Positions 61,144 through 64,000 of a stretch of DNA of 64,000 nucleotides are shown in pieces. The notes beneath the pieces are model-generated. The model did not search any database. It was not told the DNA's origin and saw only the letters and a list, made by a program, of their open reading frames with translations. The position numbers and the translations under genes were made by a program. How positions within the stretch are numbered: the first letter of the stretch is position 1; each line of letters begins with the position of its first letter. The DNA is from Panorpa germanica (taxonomy: Eukaryota; Arthropoda; Insecta; Mecoptera; Panorpidae), in the NCBI GenBank assembly GCA_963678705.1, contig CAVMBN010000203.1, positions 84,934-148,933 of the forward strand, read 5' to 3'.

Positions 61144-63262
61144 ATAATATTTGTGATATATGGAGATTTTGAAACATTATTAAAACCCATTAGTACTTGT
61201 TATCCTGAAACTAATACATCATTTTCAAATAATATTCAAATTCATGAACCATATTCTTTTGCTTATTATATTAAATGTTCCTTTAATGATTCCTTAAGTA
61301 AGTTTGTTACGTACAGAGGTATTAATTGCGTTAAAGTATTTATTGAAACAATAACTGAAGACGCTAAACAAATTTATAAAGTCTTAAATAAAGTGAAGCC
61401 TTTAAATAAATTATCTAATTGGCAAAAACAGGAATATGATGAAGCTTCTATGTACCATATTTGTGAAGGTATCCTCAATGGTGATAAAGTGTTAGATCAT
61501 TGTCACTTAACTGGTAATTACCGAGGAGCTGCTCATAATCATTACAATTTAAAATTTACAATTCCAAAGTTTATACCTGTCATATTCCATAACTTAAGTA
61601 ATTACGATAGCCATATAATTGTAAAAGAATTAGGTAATGATAGTGAAAAAATTGAAGTTATTCCAGAAAATAAGGAAAAGTATATATCTTTTACGAAACA
61701 TATTTTGGTGGAATCAAAAGTCGATAAAAATGATAAAGTTCATAACTGCTATATTAAACTTAGATTTATTGATTCTTTACGATTTATGCATTCTAGTTTA
61801 GAAACACTTGCAAAAAATTTATTATCAGAACAATTTTTCGAATTAAAAAAATTCTATCCGAATGAAAATCATTTTAATTTATTAAAACGTAAAGGTGTAT
61901 TTCCTTATGAATATGTAAATAGTAGGGATATGCTTAATGAATCTGACTTGCCATCTCAAAATAATTTTTATAGCTCACTTAATGGCTGTAATATATCTGA
62001 CGATGATTACAATCATGCCAAAATGGTTTGGTATGCATTTGAAATGAAAACATTGCGGAATATTCAGACTTATATTTAAAGATCGATGTTTTGTTGTTAA
62101 CAGATATTTTTGAAAATTTTCGAGATGTGTGCTATAAAACATATAATTTAGATCCCTGTCAATATTATACAGCACCAGGACTTTCTTGGGATGCTATGTT
62201 AAAGTATACAAGTATTGAATTAGAACTTTTAACAGATATTGATATGTTACATTTTATTAAAAAAGGTATAAGAGGTGGAATATCACAATGCTCTCACAGA
62301 CATGGAATTGCAAATAATAAATATATGTCCAATTATGATTCAAATAAAGATTCTCAATATTTAATGTATTGGGATGCAAATAACTTATATGGTTGGGTTA
62401 TGAGTCAATATTTACCAAATGAGGGATTTAAATGGTTAGATACATATAAATTACAAACATTTAATGTAGAAGCTATTGAAGATAACTCAGATGTTGGTTA
62501 TATATTAGAAGTCGATTTAAGATATCCTAATTATTTGCACGATGAACACAATGATCTACCTTTCTGTGCTGAAAATATTAAACCACCTTGCATTAAAACA
62601 AATGACGTTAAATTAATACCAAATCTAAATAACAAGTATAAGTATGTGCTTCACTATAGATCGTTAAAGCAATGTCTTAAAAATAATCTGAAAATAGATA
62701 AAATTTAAACAGTCTGATTGGTTAAAAAGTTATATTGATCTAAATACATTAAAAAGAAAGAACTCTGCAAATACATTTGAGAAAGACTTTTTTAAATTAA
62801 TGAATAATTCAGTTTATGTGAAAACAATGGAGAATGTAGATAAACGTGTCGATGTAAAGTTAATAATTCATTGTGATAATATAGGACATAAAATGGGTGC
62901 TAATACACTTATAAGTAAACCAAACTATCATAGTTGTTCTATATTTCATGAAACTTAGTTGCTATTCAAATGCAAAAACTTAAAGTTTTTTATAATAAAC
63001 CATTGTATTTAGGATTAAGTGTACTTGATATATCAAAAACTTTAGTATACGATTTTCATTATGATTTCATCAAAAAAGTCTATAAAGGTAATGCTAAATT
63101 GTTGTATACAGATACAGATTCATTAATATATCAAATTAAAACATAAGTAAAGTAGGTCTTAGTGGAAATGATAATAAAAGATATATATTAACTGATGGTG
63201 ATATTGAGGGTTCATGCACAGCTAAAGCAAAAGGAATTAGGAAAAATATTGTAAACAAATTC
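61144..63262 (+). pseudogene. Family-B, protein-primed-type DNA polymerase, 5'-truncated and frameshifted
   Basis: The remnant begins abruptly at the exonuclease I motif (V-I-Y-G-D-F-E); the N-terminus is missing because the ATPase stop lies only 9 bases upstream. Then follow a zinc/HNH-like insert (H-I-C-E-G, D-H-C-H-L-T-G-N-Y-R-G-A-A-H), exo II H-N-L-S-N-Y-D-S-H and exo III L-Y-L-K-I-D-V-L-L-L. Polymerase motif A is W-D-A-N-N-L-Y-G-W, motif B is N-N-S-V-Y-V-K-T and motif C is Y-T-D-T-D-S. Five segments in shifting frames are legible: 61,144-62,079; 62,058-62,708; 62,701-62,958; 62,955-63,146; and 63,146-63,262. In motif B the usual Gly is Val. Part of the C-terminus is deleted before 63,146. 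This family is the DNA_pol_B_2 type of Polintons and adintoviruses. It cannot be active. Confidence 0.85.
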
Positions 63263-63313
63263 GAACGTAACTTGAACATAATGGGAACGTAACTTGAACG
63301 TGTTTTAATACAT
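63260..63313 (+). repeat. Right copy of the TTCGAAYGTAACTTGAAC repeat
   Basis: TTCGAACGTAACTTGAAC begins exactly where legible polymerase sequence ends. It is followed by ATAATGGGAACGTAACTTGAA and CGTGTTTTAATACA. GAACGTAACTTGAAC occurs twice within 40 bases. It matches the copy at 56,260 in order and orientation. Confidence 0.65.
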
Positions 63314-63474
63314 CCATATAAAATAAGATACAACATATTTTATTAGTAATGTTTTGTTATATATAATTCTTATATGATTAACACTGGTCATAAGAGTTTT
63401 AATATATATGCATAGACATATTAATGTATGAGTATGCGTACATAAACTGGATGACAATTGTATACGTTATATGC
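63301..63474 (+). repeat. 174-bp direct repeat, copy 1
   Basis: Runs from TGTTTTAATACATCCATATA to TATACGTTATATGC. It is repeated 269 bases downstream with a few small indels. No coding frame was recognised; the antisense frames here are chance. Confidence 0.9.
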
Positions 63475-63569
63475 GAAATATTTATATAACAATTTCAAAA
63501 TAGCATATTTGTAAACAAATAATAATATATAAACACAAACCATTGAGTTTTATTATTATAAGATTTAAT

Positions 63570-63738
63570 GTTTTAATACATCCATATAAAATAAGATACA
63601 CATATTTTATTAGTAATGTTATATATATAATTCTTATATGATTAACACTGGTCATAAGAGCTCTAATATATATGCATAGACATATTAATGTATAAGTATG
63701 CGTACATAAACTGGATGACAATTGTATACGTTATATGC
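63570..63738 (+). repeat. 174-bp direct repeat, copy 2 (169 bp)
   Basis: Differs from copy 1 at ACAACAT/ACACAT, in the GTTTTGTTATAT region, and at AGTTTTAA/AGCTCTAA. The ~95-base spacer is AT-rich and shows nothing. Confidence 0.9.
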
Positions 63739-64000
63739 AGGGCAGTACCCAAATCAATTCATTAGTGAATGCAGGCATGTCAAAAAAAAACCAATATTTC
63801 ATTTCTTATTATCATACCAACGTAATGGGAATGTAACTTGGAATATTGGAATAGTGGTGTAGGTTAGGTTACACACCCGCGGAGCGAGATTTATTTTAGA
63901 GCCCAAACCCAGACCCAGTGGTTTTTTAAGTCAGTCAACATTGTGACATACAAACTTTAAATAGTTCGAACGTAACTGAACGTAATGGGAACGTAACGTA
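63739..64000. other. AT-rich end of window with further GAACGTAAC motifs
   Basis: No gene was seen. Variants of the motif lie at about 63,821 (CGTAATGGGAATGTAACTTG) and 63,965 (TTCGAACGTAACTGAACG, then GGGAACGTAACG at the window edge). Confidence 0.6.

Noticed and set aside
61975..62175. 66-codon minus-strand frame
   Set aside because: Antisense shadow of the polymerase pseudogene.
63136..63721. Two minus-strand frames (66 and 79 codons)
   Set aside because: They lie in the polymerase remnant and in the 174-bp direct repeats, with low-complexity Ile/Leu/Tyr content and no motif.
55214..64000. Integrase or transposase expected for a complete Polinton
   Set aside because: No D-D-E integrase motifs or long terminal inverted repeats were seen, so a complete element is not claimed.

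Overview
The window looks like AT-rich nuclear DNA of an arthropod, most likely an insect. The grounds are R1-clade-like (non-LTR) reverse transcriptase remnants, a small gene with GT-AG introns, and decayed virus-like (Polinton/adintovirus-type) genes of the kind common in insect genomes. There is no bacterial gene organisation, and no rRNA, tRNA or CRISPR array was seen. The species cannot be named from sequence alone.

Positions 1 to about 55,213 are one head-to-tail tandem array of about 36 copies of a roughly 1,586-bp monomer. At least half of each monomer is a decayed piece of a non-LTR retrotransposon ORF2. It runs from just before RT motif A, through the GCPQ motif and the (F/Y)ADD box, to the thumb and the W-Q-D-R-W-D region. 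The array is therefore a retrotransposon-derived macrosatellite. Copies from 1 to about 45,490 form one homogenised subfamily in which the catalytic ADD box reads AND. They show higher-order periodicity, shared deletions, chimeric copies and one nearly identical tandem pair. Copies from about 45,490 to 55,213 form a second, more diverse subfamily that mostly keeps FADD and much longer RT reading frames. The array is cut off at 55,213.

From 55,214 to 57,570 lies AT-rich intergenic DNA with a G-rich patch, a 416-bp tandem duplication and a 73-bp tandem duplication. From 57,573 to 58,684 are two small genes. One is a spliced 56-residue protein with a C-C-C-H zinc-finger-like motif. The other is an intronless 151-residue acidic protein made of three 31-residue repeats and three tandem motifs that look like SUMO-interacting motifs.

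From 58,951 to 63,262 is a rearranged graveyard of a Polinton/adintovirus-like element. On the minus strand lie two separated parts of a capsid-like gene with a C-terminal piece of a family-B DNA polymerase between them. On the plus strand lie a frameshifted A32/FtsK-type packaging ATPase and a 5'-truncated, multiply frameshifted protein-primed-type DNA polymerase. Related short direct repeats (TTCGAAYGTAACTTGAAC) lie at 56,260 and 63,260 and recur near the window end. The last 700 bases hold a 174-bp direct repeat and more copies of that motif. Nothing in the virus-like block is intact.
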